NCBI RefSeq assembly: GCF_005116465.1
Contig: NZ_SWBM01000008.1
Location: 1-64,000, forward strand
DNA length: 64,000 bases
Source: Robertmurraya kyonggiensis
GTDB taxonomy: Bacteria > Bacillota > Bacilli > Bacillales > Cytobacillaceae
Direction: 5' to 3'
The notes beneath the pieces are model-generated. The model was not told the DNA's origin. It did not search any database and worked only from the letters and a program-made list of their open reading frames with translations. Positions 16,244 through 26,529 of this stretch are shown piece after piece. The stretch's first letter is position 1. The number at the start of each line of letters is the position of its first letter. A program made the translations under genes and the position numbers.

Positions 16244-16548
16244 ATCGACCTGATGAGAAAGTATTCAGATAGTCCTCATGGCACAATGGATGTCTTGTTC
16301 ATTCATATCTTGAACTGGGCAAAAAATGACGGGTACCAGACGTGTAGCTTGGGCATGACACCTTTATCCAATGTAGGAAGCTGCAAGCATTCCTTTACAG
16401 GTGAAAAAATAATCCGTTTTGCGTATCTATACGGCAATTCCATGTACAATTTTAAGGGGTTAAAAGAGTTTAAAAGAAATTCACGTCCAATTGGGAACCG
16501 AAGTATTTAGCGTACAAAAAAACGTCATTGCCGCTAACGCTGTTCCAA
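16244..16548 (+). pseudogene. mprF: C-terminal remnant of MprF (phosphatidylglycerol lysyltransferase)
   Basis: About 95 codons match the extreme C-terminus of the MprF/DUF2156 catalytic domain: IDLMRKYSDSPHGTMDVLFIHILNWAKNDGYQTCSLGMTPLSNVG, then YNFKGLKEFKRNSRP. The expected ending NWEPKYLAYKK is in the next frame: one A is missing after RP codons at about 16488-16492, giving GNRSI and an early stop. The first roughly 700 residues of MprF are absent, so this is a decayed relic and not a small gene. Confidence 0.8.
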
Positions 16549-16625
16549 TTACTCGTTTTAATTAACTATAAAGGTCGTCCAAACAAGGAAGTTGGCGTTT
16601 TGAAGGGCTTGACTAAGAAGCTATC

Positions 16626-17018
16626 ATGAAGGATCTATCACTTAGATTTGTAAAATATAGTTTAGTAGGTTGCATTAGCACACTCATCTATTTTCTTTCC
16701 GTTTTTCTTTTCGTAGAGATTTTTGACAATGAGCCTGTTCTTGCATCAGCTATTTCCTTTATTATCATGACAGTCATTTCTTTTTTCTTGAATAAAAGGT
16801 TTACCTTTGGCAGCGATTTTTCTTATGATAAATTGCTGCGCTTCCTAGTAGTTTCGGCTATTGGCTTCACATTAAATTTTGTGATTATGTATTTGATTGT
16901 GAATGTCTTTTCTCTTCATTATGCAATCGGAGAATTGGCCACAACCTTGGTGATTCCCATTATAAATTTTATTTTGAATAACTATTGGACCTTTAAAAAG
17001 ACAAAGCAAGGAGCATAA
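16626..17018 (+). CDS. GtrA-family membrane protein
   Basis: 130-aa protein with four predicted membrane segments. The GtrA pattern FVKYSLVGCISTLIYF begins the protein, and FFLNKRFTF and ILNNYWTFKK end the second and fourth segments. GtrA-like proteins take part in export or flipping of lipid-linked sugars for cell-surface polymers. No glycosyltransferase partner is adjacent; the gene follows an mprF relic, so it may be left over from a cell-envelope locus. A terminator hairpin overlaps its end. Confidence 0.88.
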   Translation: MKDLSLRFVKYSLVGCISTLIYFLSVFLFVEIFDNEPVLASAISFIIMTVISFFLNKRFTFGSDFSYDKLLRFLVVSAIGFTLNFVIMYLIVNVFSLHYAIGELATTLVIPIINFILNNYWTFKKTKQGA

Positions 17019-17040
17019 TTGTTCCTTGCTTTGTCTTGCT
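16996..17040 (+). terminator. Terminator overlapping the gtrA stop
   Basis: AAGACAAAGCAAGGA pairs with TCCTTGCTTTGTCTT across a short loop containing the stop codon. The T-tract is weak, so strength is uncertain. Confidence 0.65.
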
Positions 17041-17083
17041 GAATATTAAATGTGCATTACAGTAATTCTGCAGAACAGAGTTA

Positions 17084-17124
17084 AATTGAACGATATCTAT
17101 TTGGCAGATGTATCGTTTCAATGA
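17084..17124 (-). terminator. Hairpin after fabH
   Basis: TTGAAACGATA pairs with TATCGTTCAA on the minus strand and is followed by a short T stretch, 15 nt beyond the FabH stop. Confidence 0.55.
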
Positions 17125-17138
17125 TGAAATTCCCTCTT

Positions 17139-18131
17139 TCACCGATCAGGAACTCCCCATTTAACAATAAGTCCGGTATATGTCAGTCCACCTCCAAAAC
17201 CAAATAAAACCATCGTATCTCCATAATGTAATTTTTCTTCTTTGATTCCCAAGTGAAGTGCTAATGGGATCGATGCTGATGAGGTATTTCCCATTTTTTC
17301 AACACTATATAATGTATGATCCATACTAATATTTGATTTTTCACAAATAGATTCAATCATTCTTAAATTTGCACTATGAGGTACAAACCAGTTAATGTCT
17401 TCCGTCCTTAAATTGGCTTTCGCTAATAAAGATTGTATGCCGTTGGGAATCGTTCTTACTGCCCACTTATATACTTCACGCCCATTTTGAACCAAATTTC
17501 CATCACCAATCAACTTCATACCATGCATTTCTTTTGAAAAGCCAGAACGATAAAGATGAATTCCACCTTTCCCATTTGTACCTAGAACATTAGAGATAAA
17601 ACTTGGATTTTCCTCATCGTATTCAACTAAAACTGCACCAGCTCCATCACCGAACAGAATACAAGTTGAACGATCCGTGTAATCTAAAGCTTTTGATAAA
17701 GTTTCCCCTCCGATAACCAATATTTTTTTGTGGAGACCGGAAGAGATTAAACCGTTGGCCACATGCAATCCATATGTAAATCCAGCACATGCAGCGTTCA
17801 GATCAAAGGCACCGGCACTCTTCATCTTGAATACTTCTTGTAATTGACAAGCTACACTTGGAAATGCAAAATCCGATGTAGTTGTGGCAACAATAATTAA
17901 ATCTACATCGTCAACGGTTTTATCGTAGTTTTGCATTAAATTTTTCACCGCTTTAATACATAAATCCGATGTGAATTCATTTTCCCTCGTGATACGCCTT
18001 TCCTTAATCCCTGATCTTTGAACAATCCACTCATTATTTGTATCAACCATTTTTTCTAAATCATCATTTGTTAAAACACGTTCAGGAATATAAGTGCCGA
18101 TCGCAGTAATACGAGCTCTGGATTGACTCAT
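17139..18131 (-). CDS. fabH: Beta-ketoacyl-ACP synthase III (FabH family)
   Basis: 330-aa condensing enzyme that starts fatty-acid synthesis by joining an acyl-CoA to malonyl-ACP. The catalytic triad is visible: Cys115 (DLNAACAGFTYG), His in VPHSANLRMI and Asn in MGNTSSASIP. The C-terminal GFGGGLTYTGLIVKW is typical. A GAGGGAG site precedes the ATG. It is monocistronic, away from the fabHA-fabF cluster arrangement, so it may be the second paralogue (FabHB-like) found in Bacillus; that paralogue assignment is an inference. Confidence 0.92.
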   Translation of the reverse strand: MSQSRARITAIGTYIPERVLTNDDLEKMVDTNNEWIVQRSGIKERRITRENEFTSDLCIKAVKNLMQNYDKTVDDVDLIIVATTTSDFAFPSVACQLQEVFKMKSAGAFDLNAACAGFTYGLHVANGLISSGLHKKILVIGGETLSKALDYTDRSTCILFGDGAGAVLVEYDEENPSFISNVLGTNGKGGIHLYRSGFSKEMHGMKLIGDGNLVQNGREVYKWAVRTIPNGIQSLLAKANLRTEDINWFVPHSANLRMIESICEKSNISMDHTLYSVEKMGNTSSASIPLALHLGIKEEKLHYGDTMVLFGFGGGLTYTGLIVKWGVPDR

Positions 18132-18280
18132 TCAATTCACTCCCTCAATACACGTTTTTACGCACTATCAACTTGTACAAATGAATTTCTCGTTCATTCT
18201 AAAAAATCCATTTTGACCTCTATTCATACTATTCTTCATACATATATTTGCACTGTGGAGATGTCCCAATAAATCAAAAA

Positions 18281-18309
18281 GGCAGTTCCCCATAAAATGG
18301 AGAACTGCC
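18281..18309 (-). terminator. Terminator of tcyP
   Basis: GGCAGTTC pairs with GAACTGCC around a short loop and is followed on the minus strand by TTTTTGA. Confidence 0.8.
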
Positions 18310-18336
18310 TTCGATTTTTATATCACACTCTTAAAC

Positions 18337-19731
18337 TTAAGCTTCAACGACTTCGTCTAAGCCAGCTTTTTCGTTGTATACATTTTGGTCGAACTCACCA
18401 GTAATTTTACCAGTTAAGATACCAGAAGTCATACTTCCACTAACGTTTAGTGCTGTACGACCCATATCAATAAGAGGTTCAACAGAGATTAATAGACCAA
18501 CGATTGCTACAGGTAAGTTAAGTACAGAAAGTACGATTAGAGAAGCGAATGTTGCTCCACCACCTACACCTGCAACGCCGAATGAGCTAATGATAACGAC
18601 TAGGATTAATGTGAAGATGAAACCAGGATCTAATGGATTAATACCAGCAGCTGGTGCAACCATTACCGCTAACATTGCTGGGTAAATACCAGCACATCCA
18701 TTTTGTCCGATTGTTAAACTGAATGGTCCAACAAAGTTTGCTACCGCTTGAGAAACACCAAATCCGTCAGTTTGTGTTTTGATGTTAAGTGGTAATGTAC
18801 CTGCACTTGAACGAGATGTAAATGCAAATGTTAAAGCTGGTAATCCTTTTTTAACATAAGTTGCAGGGCTTAATTTTGCTAGACTAATAATGATTAAGTG
18901 TACGATAAACATCGCAATCAATGCCACATAAGAAGCAATTACGAATTTACCTAAGTTAACGATCGCATCAAAGTTACTTGTTGCGACTACTTTTGTCATC
19001 AACGCTAACACACCATAAGGAGTGATGCGTAGAATTAATGTCACAATGCGCATTGTGATTGCATATAAACTATCCACGATTTTCGCGAATAATTCAGCTT
19101 GTTCTGGTTGCTTACGTTTGATTCCTAAGAACGCAATTCCGATCAACGCTGCAAAAATAACAACTGCGATTGTAGATGTTGAACGTGTTCCAGCTAAATC
19201 AGCAAATGGATTTGTTGGAATGAAAGAAAGAATTTGTTGAGGAATAGTTAATCCTGCAACTTGTGCAATTGGCTCTGCAAGTGCTTCATTACGTGCATTT
19301 TCAGCATCTCCAGCTTGAAGTTCGATACCATCTAGGCCAAAGCCAAGTGTAGCAGCGATCCCGATTGCAGCAGCAATCCCTGTTGTTACTAATAGAATTC
19401 CAATTCCGTAAAAACTAATTTTACCAAGATTCTTAGAAAGACTTACTTTCGTAAACGCTCCAACAATCGAGATAAATACTAATGGCATAACAACCATTTG
19501 TAACAATTTCACATAACCAGACCCGACAATGCTAAACCAGTCAATTGTCTTTGCTGTTACATCATGTGTTGTACCATAAACAAGGTTAAGAATTAACCCA
19601 AATAAAATACCAAGACCAAGTCCGATGAAAACTCGTTTTGAGAATTTCACGTGTTTCTTTTGAAGAATATATAATCCGATAATGAGTGCTAAAAGAATAG
19701 CGATATTAACGATAATTAGAAACGTATTCAA
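18337..19731 (-). CDS. tcyP: L-cystine symporter TcyP (DAACS family)
   Basis: 464-aa secondary transporter closely resembling B. subtilis TcyP, which takes up L-cystine. Eight membrane segments plus two re-entrant loops fit the glutamate/dicarboxylate symporter fold. Key segments: SGYVKLLQMVVMPLVFISI, the serine-rich hairpin FTSRSSAGTLPLNI, GQNGCAGIYPAMLAVMVAP and SVEPLIDMGRTALNVSGSM. A TTG start with AAAGGAGG 8 nt upstream gives MNTFLI, matching the TcyP N-terminus. With the sulfonate-type ABC operon it gives this window two sulfur-acquisition systems. Confidence 0.92.
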   Translation of the reverse strand: MNTFLIIVNIAILLALIIGLYILQKKHVKFSKRVFIGLGLGILFGLILNLVYGTTHDVTAKTIDWFSIVGSGYVKLLQMVVMPLVFISIVGAFTKVSLSKNLGKISFYGIGILLVTTGIAAAIGIAATLGFGLDGIELQAGDAENARNEALAEPIAQVAGLTIPQQILSFIPTNPFADLAGTRSTSTIAVVIFAALIGIAFLGIKRKQPEQAELFAKIVDSLYAITMRIVTLILRITPYGVLALMTKVVATSNFDAIVNLGKFVIASYVALIAMFIVHLIIISLAKLSPATYVKKGLPALTFAFTSRSSAGTLPLNIKTQTDGFGVSQAVANFVGPFSLTIGQNGCAGIYPAMLAVMVAPAAGINPLDPGFIFTLILVVIISSFGVAGVGGGATFASLIVLSVLNLPVAIVGLLISVEPLIDMGRTALNVSGSMTSGILTGKITGEFDQNVYNEKAGLDEVVEA

Positions 19732-19918
19732 AATGGTCTCCTCCTTTTATGTAAAATAATTTAACAAACATAACTATAATATAATAAATCCTATTGGTAA
19801 AGTATGAAATACTTTTTGGTGAATTTTTCGGAAGGTCGGCGAGGAATTTCTTAATAAAATGACATTTTGCCCCTTTTGGGTCTATTTGTGGTGAAAAATC
19901 TATTTCACAAAAATGTTT

Positions 19919-20147
19919 CGAAAAATTAACTTTGGAGTTGAACGCGCCAGCCCATATGCCACGTGGCGATTTCAATCAAACGTTTGATTGGTAGGTGTAT
20001 TTTTGCTTTCTTCCTATAGTTTAGGTGGTTTTCTACCCTTTTTGGCCAATTACCTATTTCAGAATAACATTACGAAAAATTAACTTTGGAGTTGAACGTG
20101 GCAGCCCATATGCGGCGTGGCAATTTCAATCAAACGTTTGATTGGTA
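19919..20147. repeat. Two 75-bp direct repeats carrying an 18-bp palindrome
   Basis: Copies at about 19919-19993 and 20073-20147 are 154 bp apart and about 93% identical. Each ends in the perfect palindrome CAATCAAACGTTTGATTG (19973-19990 and 20127-20144). The first half contains a weaker dyad around CCCATATG. The palindromes look like TetR-type operators, but neither flanking gene is close enough to make the target obvious. Confidence 0.75.
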
Positions 20148-20301
20148 GTAGTAATTATGCTTTCTTACTATAACTTGGTTCCGAAGAGGGTTCTGAGTCG
20201 TTCGGAAGGCACTTTCCAAAACAACTCATATATCCAACTAGCTATTCATCTTCATACCTTACAGGTTCATGAAGACATTACTTACGGGATTTTTGTAATT
20301 A

Positions 20302-20640
20302 TTGTCTTTATGCCGAGTTCATGTGGACATTGTTTACACGCTCCAGACAATTAGTGTCTTTATGCCAAGTTCTTGCGGACATTGTTCATACGCTCCACCC
20401 AATTAGTGTCTTCATGACGCTCTCTTGCGGACATTGTTCATACGCTCCACCCAATTAGTGTCTTCATGACGCTCCCATACGGACATTGTTCATACGCTCC
20501 ACCCAATTAGTGTCTTCATGAAGCTTCCATGCGAACATTGTTTACACCCTCCAGCCAATTAATGTCTTTATGCCAAGTTCATGCGAACACAATTCACCGA
20601 AACTCTATCCGTAGTGTCTTCATGCCACTCATCGCAAAGC
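20302..20640. repeat. Tandem array of 52-bp repeats (array C)
   Basis: The landmark GTGTCTTCAT (or close variant) recurs at 20302, 20354, 20406, 20458, 20510, 20562 and 20614, an exact 52-bp period. The core is the same as in arrays A and B; the linker differs (CACCCAATTAGT instead of AAATTCTCAAATAGT). Three central units are nearly identical, while outer units are diverged. The stretch 19732-20730 has no gene that I can support. Confidence 0.9.
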
Positions 20641-20674
20641 ACCAGCAAGATATCCAGCACAAAACCAACCAAAA

Positions 20675-20703
20675 TAACCCCCAGGCATTCAACCTGGGGG
20701 TTA
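20675..20703 (-). terminator. Terminator of the MMPL gene
   Basis: TAACCCCCAGG pairs perfectly with CCTGGGGGTTA and is followed on the minus strand by TTTTGG, about 27 nt beyond the stop. Confidence 0.85.
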
Positions 20704-20729
20704 CATGTATTCAAAAAACTATAAATCTC

Positions 20730-23700
20730 TCAAGCTGATCTTCCAATATGACTGTCATCTCTCTGTTTGCGTCGATAGAAGGCTGCTGGAAGAGCCATTA
20801 ATGCCGGTAAGAACAGCGGCAACAACACAAAACAAAGAATGATTAAGCCTACGATTACCGCGATTGCTAGCTCGACTAACAGGATGATCCCTGCAGGCAT
20901 TAGCGTAGCGAACGTTCCGCCAAGAATAATCACAGCTGAGATAATAACTCCACCAATATGCCTTGAAGCCTCTACAATTGCCTCTCTGGCTGGCAAATGC
21001 GGATATTCCTTGAATCGCATCATCAAGAAAATACTATAGTCTACACCTAACGATACGATGATGATGAACGAGAAGAATGGTACAAACGAAGATATTCCTT
21101 CTAGCCCCATCATATTGATGAAAATGAAATTGATCGTGAACATCGCGGCATAATACGCTCCAAGAAGAGACGCCGTAATGAACACTGGTATCCAGAACGA
21201 ACGAATAACAACAAACAACACCAGCAACACCCCGATAATAACAATCGTTGTAGCTTTCGTTAAGTCACTCGATAAGATATGGTTCATATCATTGGTAGTT
21301 GCACTTGGACCAGATGTTCCACTATCTGCACCTGCAAGATAAGAACCTTCCAAACCATCCGAAACAGTCTTATTCATCTCTTCAATCGTATCTAAAGCCT
21401 GTTCAGAGTAAGGGTCATCGGTTAAAACAACCGTCATTTTCGTAATCGTTTTGTCCTCTGACATGAACATCTCGAAAGACTGCTTAAAGTCTTCGTTCGT
21501 CAACACTTCTTCAGGCATAAAGAACGTCTTCGTGTTCAACTGTTCTAGATAACCATTCGTTTGACCCAATCCATCAGAGATTTGTTCTAAACCATTGTTG
21601 ACCTCAGACAATTGTTCACCGAATTCACTGAATCCATTCAGACCATCAGCAAGTTGCTGCTGACCTGATTTCATTTGGCCTAATCCATCCGTCACGCTGT
21701 TCATATTCGTCACAATCGTGCCGATTCCTGCAGATGCTTGCTCAAGTCCAGATTCTAGCTTTTTCAATCCAGCTGCCATTTGTGCTAAACCACTGCTCAT
21801 TGCAGTTAGATTTTGATTGGCTGTTTTAAAACCAGCTGTGGTCGCATTGTAATTGGCATTCAAAGTCTGAATTCCTTCAGGTGTAATGTCACTTAATCCA
21901 GCCAATACCGTGTCGATCGTTTGCTTCAATCCTAGATAGCTCGGGTCAGTCGCTGAATTTTCATAACTACTACCTAAAGCAGTCACCATACCTTGCATTT
22001 GTGCAAGTGCACCCTTAACCCCAAGAAGTCCCTCGGCTGCCTTCTGGTAATGAGTACCCATCTCCGCATAACCAGCCTGCATTTTTCCATAGTTATCAGC
22101 AAGCATACCAACGCCCGTACTCATCGACGCAAGATTCTTCTGAATCTCCGCGATTCCGTTGGATATGGATTGTGAATTACTTGAACCATCATCGATTCCC
22201 ATTTGGATTTGCTTTAGACCATCCGTCAAAGCACTCATTCCAGTTTCAAGCTTAGCTGTACCATCAACCATTTCGCCAACTTTTGAAAAATCAGCTGAGG
22301 CGAGTCCCTCTTGTGCTTGTTTCAAGCCATCATTGATCTCATCGACGCCACCCTGTGTTTGTGATAACCCATCTGTGACGGATCCCATTTGACTATCAAC
22401 ATAAAATTCTTCAATCGCTTCCCCTTGAGGCTGTGTAACAGAAGAAACCATCTTCACGCCCTTAAGAGCTTTAAGTCTTTCCGTTATATCATCAATCACA
22501 GCAAGTGATTCATTATTATCCATTGCTTTGTCTGCTTCAATCACTACTGTTGCAGGCATCGCCTGACCTTTTCCAAAATGATCGGCTACTAAATTAATCG
22601 CTTTTGAGGATGGATAACTATCCCCTAGCTCTCCAACCGTGTCAAAGTTCAGCTTTTCCTGATTAAAGAGCACCATTGGCCCGATGATCAGGATAATGAG
22701 TGCTGTAGTAATAATCGGATGCTTCACACCAAAGGAAGAAGTTTTTCCCCAGAACTTATTCTCTTTATGACCCGCTGCTTTTTTAGAAGGCCAGAACAAT
22801 TTTTGACCTAACACCTTCATCATAAACGGCGTTAAGGTAACAATTTCTAGCAGTAAGATACTTACCCCAATCACCACAACTACACCAGAACGGTAAATTG
22901 GTGATTCGGCAAAAATTAGAGCCAAGAAGGCAATAAATACCGTTAAAATACTGTAAGCAATTGTTTTACCAGCTGTCTTATACGTATTAACGATAGCTTC
23001 GTCCACTGAATGCCCATGAGACAGTTCTTCTTTAAAACGGTTAAACAAGAGAATGTTGTAATCCGTCCCAATTCCGAAAAGGATCAGAACCAAGAGCATC
23101 TGCGTCAAACTCGTAATTGGAAATCCTGCTTTATCAATTAATTGCGCTGCAATCCCCTTGAAACAAGGTAAGAAATCGCAACCGTGATTAACGAAATCAC
23201 TGGTGTCACAACGGATCTAAATGCCAAAATCAGTACGACTAGGATAAAAATAACTGTTAACGCCGCACTCTTTTCAACGCCTGATTGTGAAGCCTTCAAA
23301 TAATCATTGTTGATAAACTCTTCCCCGCTCAAATAATATTCAACGGGTACACTATCTATCTTACTTTCAATTTGTTCTTTGATATCATCGACTTCTCTGC
23401 CCTGTTTATCGAGCTTATAGCTGACCATCAGAGTCGTTCCATCTTCAGATACTAAGGAACTCTTTGCCTCAGGCATACTGAAAGGATCAATAAAGTCTGC
23501 AATCCCAAGCTCTTTGCCGCTATCACGAAGCTCATCAACAGCCATACCGATTTCTTTCATTTCTTTATCAGAAATCTTATCTTTATCGTAAAAAACGATT
23601 AAGCTGTTAACCCCTTCTGTTGTGTCCATCTTTTTCAAAATGTTGTCCGCCATAACAGAGGGACTATCACTGCTGGTTCCCTGTTGACCCTTTGAGCGTA

Positions 23701-23797
23701 AGATGGCATTGATATCTGGTTGTATCACGGTTAGCACAATCGTGGCAACTAGCCAGATTGCGAGTATAGCCCAACGGCCTTTTATAATCTGTCTCAC
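20730..23797 (-). pseudogene. MMPL/RND-family exporter, interrupted by a frameshift
   Basis: Two frames together make a complete protein of about 1,020 aa. The first (23797-23138) encodes the N-terminal membrane segment and periplasmic domain up to VAISYLVSRGLQRN-stop. In the next frame the expected sequence continues as GIAAQLIDKAGFPITSLTQMLLVLILFGIGTDYNILLFNRF and runs to 20730. The break lies near 23145-23160, at AAGGGGATT, consistent with loss of one G. The central part has heptad-like repeats (DGLKQAQEGL, ASMSTGVGML) as in YhgE/MMPL proteins. C-terminal segment includes SLGVDYSIFLMMRFKE. Either a real mutation or an assembly error; a MarR repressor gene lies upstream. Confidence 0.85.
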
Positions 23798-23815
23798 CTT
23801 ACATCCTCCGATTTC

Positions 23816-24310
23816 TTATTTGTTTTTATCAGGAAAGTAGACGACATCAAAGAAGTCATAATGGTCCATCCCATCAAGCTTCATCTTTTCCTTCACAGCA
23901 GAAACCAATAGTTCCATCCCCGCTGTTACCTTCTCCTGCTCTTCTGGTTTTAAGAGACTTAAAACCTCTGATAATGCTAGAGTACTAATTTCCGAAATGT
24001 TCGCCGTGATTCCTTCTGATAGTTCACTAGAAAGCGAAATAACCACGGAACGTTTATCTTTCGGGTTCTGAGTTTTCATGAGTAGCCCTTTAGAGGTAAG
24101 CCGCTCGACAATATCGGAAACAGTACTTTGTGTCATTTTCAATTTTTCCGAAAGCACTTTGATGCTGACAGACTTGTTCGCAAACACTTCAGCAATTACT
24201 CTCGCTTGGGGGAGCGTCACACCATTCTCCTCCGCATATTTTTGCAGGCTCTTCATTAAATATTGTTGTAAAAAGTCAATTGATTCTCGTATAAAAACTG
24301 CCTTTTCCAT
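23816..24310 (-). CDS. MarR-family transcriptional regulator
   Basis: 164-aa winged-helix repressor. The DNA-binding region reads SIKVLSEKLKMTQSTVSDIVERLTSKGLLMKTQNPKDKRSVVISLS, a textbook MarR recognition helix and wing. It lies 18 nt upstream of the MMPL exporter on the same strand, so the pair is probably an efflux operon that the regulator represses. A near-perfect 38-bp palindrome just upstream of its start is the likely autoregulatory operator. Confidence 0.92.
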   Translation of the reverse strand: MEKAVFIRESIDFLQQYLMKSLQKYAEENGVTLPQARVIAEVFANKSVSIKVLSEKLKMTQSTVSDIVERLTSKGLLMKTQNPKDKRSVVISLSSELSEGITANISEISTLALSEVLSLLKPEEQEKVTAGMELLVSAVKEKMKLDGMDHYDFFDVVYFPDKNK

Positions 24311-24332
24311 CCCTTTGTTTCATCCCCCTCTT

Positions 24333-24370
24333 AAATAAATCGTATACGATACATCGCATACGATTTATTT
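24333..24370. promoter_or_regulatory. MarR operator palindrome
   Basis: A 38-bp dyad with 19-bp arms matching at 17 of 19 positions; the arm contains AAATAAATCGTAT. It lies 22 bp upstream of the MarR-type gene start, overlapping the probable promoter, and is likely bound by that protein. Confidence 0.8.
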
Positions 24371-24441
24371 TAAAACCACCGGGCTTCTAAGTCAATTTAT
24401 AAAGCACTATTGCTCTAGTAAAAATGACAAATTGGTGAATG

Positions 24442-24475
24442 AAAAAGACCCGACAATCCGTAAAGATAATCGGGC
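24442..24475 (-). terminator. Terminator of the chemoreceptor gene
   Basis: A stem of CCCGA/TCGGG ends with internal ATC/GAT pairs is followed by TTTTTC on the minus strand, 9 nt beyond the stop. Confidence 0.75.
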
Positions 24476-24483
24476 CAAAAATT

Positions 24484-26460
24484 CTATATTTTAAATCGAT
24501 TCAACAACTCTCTCAGTTCTTCTGCAAAATGAGCCGTTTCTTCAATCGAAGCAGTAATATCTTGAATCGATGTTAGCTGCTCTTCGGAAGAGGCTGCCAC
24601 TTCACGAATATATTGAGTAGACTCGGTGAATTTCCCTAAATTATCATGGATGACACGTTCCACATCTTTAACCTTCGAAAGGAGATTTTCAATTTTTACA
24701 AAAATGATATCTACTTCATTTGAAGACTCTTCTGTCGAGCGATAGACATTCTGTAGACTTTCATTGACATCTCTTAACCTCTCCATGCCTGTTCCGAATC
24801 GATTTGTTCCAGATTCAATCTCCGTCACAGCATTCGATGTCTCTGACTGAATTTCGTTCACTAGCTCTGAAATTTGTTTTGCCGATCCCGCCGATTGTTC
24901 TGCAAGCTTTTTCACCTCATTAGCCACAACTGCGAATCCTTTTCCATGTTCTCCAGCTCGTGCTGCCTCAATCGAAGCATTTAAGGCAAGTAAATTTGTT
25001 TGTTCTGTGATCCCTGTAATCATTTCAACAATCTTGCCAATCTCAGACGAACGATTTCCTAATTTCCTTACAATCTCCGATGAACTTCTAACCGATTCCT
25101 GAATTTCAGACATTTGGCTAATGAATGACTTAATCGCTTCATTCGCTTCTTCAACCTCTTTATACGCATGTTTTGTTTTCTCAGACACAAGTAAAGAGTG
25201 GTCCTTAATTTCAGCTACACTTTGCGTAATGACATGCATCGATTCTAGATTCTTTTTGTTTCCTTGTTCTTGTTCCGTTGTGATGTCTGCTGATTTTTGA
25301 ACATTCTTCGTCACAACACTAGATAGCTGTGCCATTTCCTCTGCTCTTTCGGATAAGGCAGTCGTGTTCTCGGACACCACTTCTCCTTTTTGCAGAATCC
25401 CACCCATTAAATCTTGTAAACTATCTAGCAAGGAATTAAAGTTGGTTGCTAGTTTCCCTACTTCATCTTTTCGATTAATCGATAATCTTTGTGTTAGATC
25501 GCCTTTGTTGTTTGCTAGTTCTTCGATTCGATCGTTGATTTCATTAATCGGTTTGATCAATCTACGGTTAATCGCATAACTAATAATCCCACCTAACACA
25601 ATGAAGGCAATGGTGATGATAATAAAATAATTCAATAAGGAAGTCGCATCCGCATAGGCTTCATTTTTAGGAACCGAAGCCATAATTCCCCAGTCCATTT
25701 CACCTGCTTTGCTGTAAAAAATCAGACTATCTTCGCCATTAAAATTCGTTTCAATGACACCTGTTTCCCCATTCATACTTTTTTCCACTAATTTATCCAA
25801 ATCACTATTTTCATAGTCTGCTATTTTCTTATTCAGCGTATCTTCTTTATTTTGACCAGCAACGATCGTTCCATCATTCGTAAAGACTGTCACGTATCCA
25901 CTTTTACCTAACGTGATATTCGAAATAATGTTGATGAGGCTTTCGATTGGCGATCCACCAGAAGCAACCCCAACAAGCTCTCCATTGTGCCCGTATACAG
26001 GTGTAGACGTTAATACAATCGGAGCTCCATTTAAACTTGGCGTTTCTGAAGGAACCGGATCATAAGCCGTTGTCTGCTCCTTCATTCCCCCGATATAATG
26101 TGGAAAGTCAATCGCTGGAATCTTCGCTCCACCTAGATATAAAAAACCTGCTGCATCGATAAAGGCAAATCCATCCGGATTTTTCATTCTCTCTGCAATT
26201 CGAATCCCTAAAGCATCCACCTTGGCTACATCACTATCTTTTAACTCATCCGCTTCGGCCATATACTGTAGCGTTTCTTCTTTTCCCTGTATCCATATAT
26301 CGATGTTCGCTTTTACAGACTCTAGTTGATCATAAGCCTGATCCTGGAACCTATCATACAGAAATGATTTAGCTTTCAGATAACCAAAAGCAGAAATACT
26401 GATCATCGATATCGTAATTAATAAGCTAATTACGAATGTATTTTTAAATACTAGCTTCAA
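24484..26460 (-). CDS. Methyl-accepting chemotaxis protein with dCache sensor
   Basis: 658-aa membrane chemoreceptor. TM1 is at about 7-27. An extracellular double-Cache domain spans about 30-275 ([34 protein letters not shown]). TM2 is near 280-300, a HAMP domain at about 300-355, and a signalling domain ends the protein with the conserved tip [30 protein letters not shown] start at 26460 is preferred because AAGGGGAG lies 8 nt upstream; the GTG at 26469 is too close to it. A c-di-GMP-I riboswitch with terminator precedes it, so expression should depend on c-di-GMP. Ligand unknown. Confidence 0.92.
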   Translation of the reverse strand: MKLVFKNTFVISLLITISMISISAFGYLKAKSFLYDRFQDQAYDQLESVKANIDIWIQGKEETLQYMAEADELKDSDVAKVDALGIRIAERMKNPDGFAFIDAAGFLYLGGAKIPAIDFPHYIGGMKEQTTAYDPVPSETPSLNGAPIVLTSTPVYGHNGELVGVASGGSPIESLINIISNITLGKSGYVTVFTNDGTIVAGQNKEDTLNKKIADYENSDLDKLVEKSMNGETGVIETNFNGEDSLIFYSKAGEMDWGIMASVPKNEAYADATSLLNYFIIITIAFIVLGGIISYAINRRLIKPINEINDRIEELANNKGDLTQRLSINRKDEVGKLATNFNSLLDSLQDLMGGILQKGEVVSENTTALSERAEEMAQLSSVVTKNVQKSADITTEQEQGNKKNLESMHVITQSVAEIKDHSLLVSEKTKHAYKEVEEANEAIKSFISQMSEIQESVRSSSEIVRKLGNRSSEIGKIVEMITGITEQTNLLALNASIEAARAGEHGKGFAVVANEVKKLAEQSAGSAKQISELVNEIQSETSNAVTEIESGTNRFGTGMERLRDVNESLQNVYRSTEESSNEVDIIFVKIENLLSKVKDVERVIHDNLGKFTESTQYIREVAASSEEQLTSIQDITASIEETAHFAEELRELLNRFKI

Positions 26461-26489
26461 CCCCGCCACTCCCCTTTTTTAGCACTAAA

Positions 26490-26516
26490 AAAAACCCACC
26501 CCAAATAGAGTGGATT
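26490..26516 (-). terminator. Terminator of the c-di-GMP riboswitch
   Basis: AATCCAC pairs with GTGGGTT (wobbles allowed) and is followed by a run of eight T on the minus strand, 30 nt before the chemoreceptor start. AGTGGTTT from the end of the aptamer can pair with AAATCCAC, giving a possible antiterminator. Confidence 0.75.
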
Positions 26517-26529
26517 TAAACGATATAAA

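Noticed and set aside
16253-16510. A real small gene of 85 aa
   Set aside because: It matches only the MprF C-terminus, lacks an RBS, and the expected ending continues in another frame, so it is a relic.
20302-20640. CRISPR array or iteron origin
   Set aside because: Linkers repeat rather than vary, and there is no replication initiator gene or DnaA box cluster nearby.
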